A DNA stretch of 20,301 bases from a virus: positions 1 to 20,301 of IMG/VR virus record IMGVR_UViG_3300018080_000693. One strand, written 5' to 3'. The notes below the pieces were generated by a model. That model had not been told where the DNA came from. It saw only the letters and a program-made list of their open reading frames with translations, and searched no databases. Shown one piece after another: positions 20,101 to 20,301 of this stretch (position 1 is its first letter; every line of letters begins with the position of its first letter). The translations under genes were made by a program, and so were the position numbers.

Positions 20101-20301
20101 GATCGATCAGAATGAAGAATCTGTGACTGTAAGAGATAAAGCAGTTAGGTGGATTATTGATTCTTCAGAGCATAGTTATCACACATTTCGAGCCACTAAG
20201 GAGGATGCTGATAGTACAAGCGACCTTATAAAAGTCTCCGCAGTAGACATTATCACCGACTGCTACGCCCCGTTAAACGAAGTAGGCGGTCAGCATTATG
20301 G
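17102..20301 (+). CDS. Very large tail fibre/adhesin, 3' end outside the window
   Basis: Open from ATG 17102 to the right edge, 1066 codons without a stop in my translation. AAAGGA lies at 17088-17093. Residues 1-35 are helical (RDALDQLKGSANTELDDLL). Residues about 45-185 ('PPLRMDASSPADLTVSIGA', 'LPTFTSGSITFPSSSGGTV', 'YPIGYVTLFNNAGTI') match a beta domain recurrent in large phage fibres. Residues 209-293 are a 'YTIT.TDN...L.D', 'TITLPTA', 'ETIDD', 'CDGSNWNIV' module, also widespread. Residues about 485-585 and 765-870 look like jelly-roll domains; the second has 'QVIVDGTEV', 'LPLGLHTFKIS' and then QPKKP, after a segment 'YSEDIRRIHYREFPEF'. A third beta-sandwich starts near 900. Several Cys occur late (for example CSG, YHCDRY). 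Probably a host-binding fibre; receptor unknown. Confidence 0.76.
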   Translation, partial: MAGVKIDARQIISRDALDQLKGSANTELDDLLRAINSEITPPLRMDASSPADLTVSIGAVQISDSENNRVKSGAHINGTLPTFTSGSITFPSSSGGTVTISPGTNTTVSITSNNYRKGLIYLKENGDLDIAFGVENATEANATVPDVIVNTYPIGYVTLFNNAGTIDNVSQDKIVQFFYPSGIRGSNSPLDSASGGPLFLASSTKSANYTITDTDNLSVILVDDTSSDRTITLPTATDNTGRFIIIKNVSSDGGKVTVDGEGSETIDDVLTKDLLYINDFIAVHCDGSNWNIVATNIRGEWFSYFNNFVAPAESTDLTQNTITIVDYTNLGSDTWVIRTPQGDVTLTEGTDFTAATSNDATASSLQSAIAAIAGYESSTVDGAVISLVCDYKIEMTPSDNSNATTKINNPNAFEVFFDDRHPYYGEEKLIIEDLIPTGKADFDGLPIYEVKIKGDKYGYWRDKIKAVGSWKFYSAAAGQGIFLDNEDGSYLEVSGRYTDVYLLGRVHSSTQISDFNVYENGVDSGNDLSLIGSGVLLNLSFNALNQIEIKKGFSSGLNSIKLQAQTSGTDDALIFGFIINNSDSSTNIGYTKGDSYISGYKDSHTSENELVKPASYTGEHGARVIQYQTRTGIETAYTESDRPADASSVSGSSGTTGLTVGSGGTVYKNGDMVRITEGSNEEINCIASGGGTGSWTMKNNLSATYTSATIEFYGHTGDSVTDLYSEDIRRIHYREFPEFSSGSGSGQDKAGVLEDGVTSLVGNDLVFTQGYIGNTASAQDDYVIFSAFCSGLRLFGKDYTGTNFMQVIVDGTEVNNFNNQSLSGVAGDRYFDIASDLPLGLHTFKISANIANGNFLIKEFIPLQPKKPVITEDHIELRDYCVLADHVPFTGASNVLKIDQGVVRYHCDRYFHYNNVDDNGDWGRTGYNANIGGRHIYGADQNDYLELTKWCRGFVLRYEDADNASEQVGIKINGLDATTANFANLTTSYSDTDPFNGTDEIDQNEESVTVRDKAVRWIIDSSEHSYHTFRATKEDADSTSDLIKVSAVDIITDCYAPLNEVGGQHY
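17726..17980 (+). repeat. Common phage fibre beta module (residues 209-293)
   Basis: Contains 'YTITDTDNLSVILVDDTSS', 'RTITLPTATDNTGRFIIIKN', 'GEGSETIDD' and 'CDGSNWNIV'. This element order is known from many tail-fibre and tail-spike proteins, where it acts as a spacer or trimerisation fold. Confidence 0.68.

Noticed and set aside
17102-20301. Tape measure protein for the large truncated gene
   Set aside because: The protein is beta-rich with Gly/Asn/Thr turns rather than long helices, and it lies after the fibre genes, not before the baseplate genes.

Overview
This window is a block of bacteriophage (or prophage) structural genes encoding the baseplate and tail fibres of a contractile-tailed virus, the myovirus type. 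It is AT-rich; by eye GC is about one third, not computed. Arginine is mostly AGA, and every gene I can support lies on the + strand. Genes are packed end to end, often with 1-nt stop/start overlaps (TAATG, TAGTG) or gaps of a few bases. I saw no tRNA, integrase, IS element, CRISPR array or replication gene. The host cannot be named from this stretch.

Baseplate half (1-10386): the C-terminal end of an unidentified gene; a gpV/gp5-type central spike; a proline-rich hydrophobic protein of unknown role; a baseplate protein with a C-terminal LysM domain; a gp25/gpW-like sheath-initiator wedge protein; a giant baseplate J-like wedge protein (1452 aa); and a tail-protein-I-like wedge protein (633 aa). 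This order (V, LysM protein, W/gp25, J, I, then fibres) is the classic one for contractile tails, so the assignments support each other.

Fibre half (10433-20301): seven genes of modular fibre, adhesin or decoration type. They are an 837-aa protein with tandem beta modules, a 271-aa protein, a 349-aa protein, a 67-aa helical protein, a 560-aa fibre with a His-containing 17-residue repeat, a 109-aa single-module protein, and a very large protein that runs off the right edge (1066 codons seen). Several modules recur in different genes, so the fibre set seems to have grown by domain duplication and shuffling.

The most notable points are these. (1) Two near-identical 16-bp elements with extended -10 character sit in the only two real intergenic gaps (1935-1950 and 10404-10419). 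They split the block into transcription units and may be a phage-specific promoter class. (2) About 1000 residues of repeated modules are inserted into the J-like protein, and the same module families reappear in the neighbouring I-like protein. (3) Fibre modules are shared among the 837-, 271-, 349-, 560- and 109-aa proteins. (4) A proline-rich protein of unknown function is translationally coupled to the spike.
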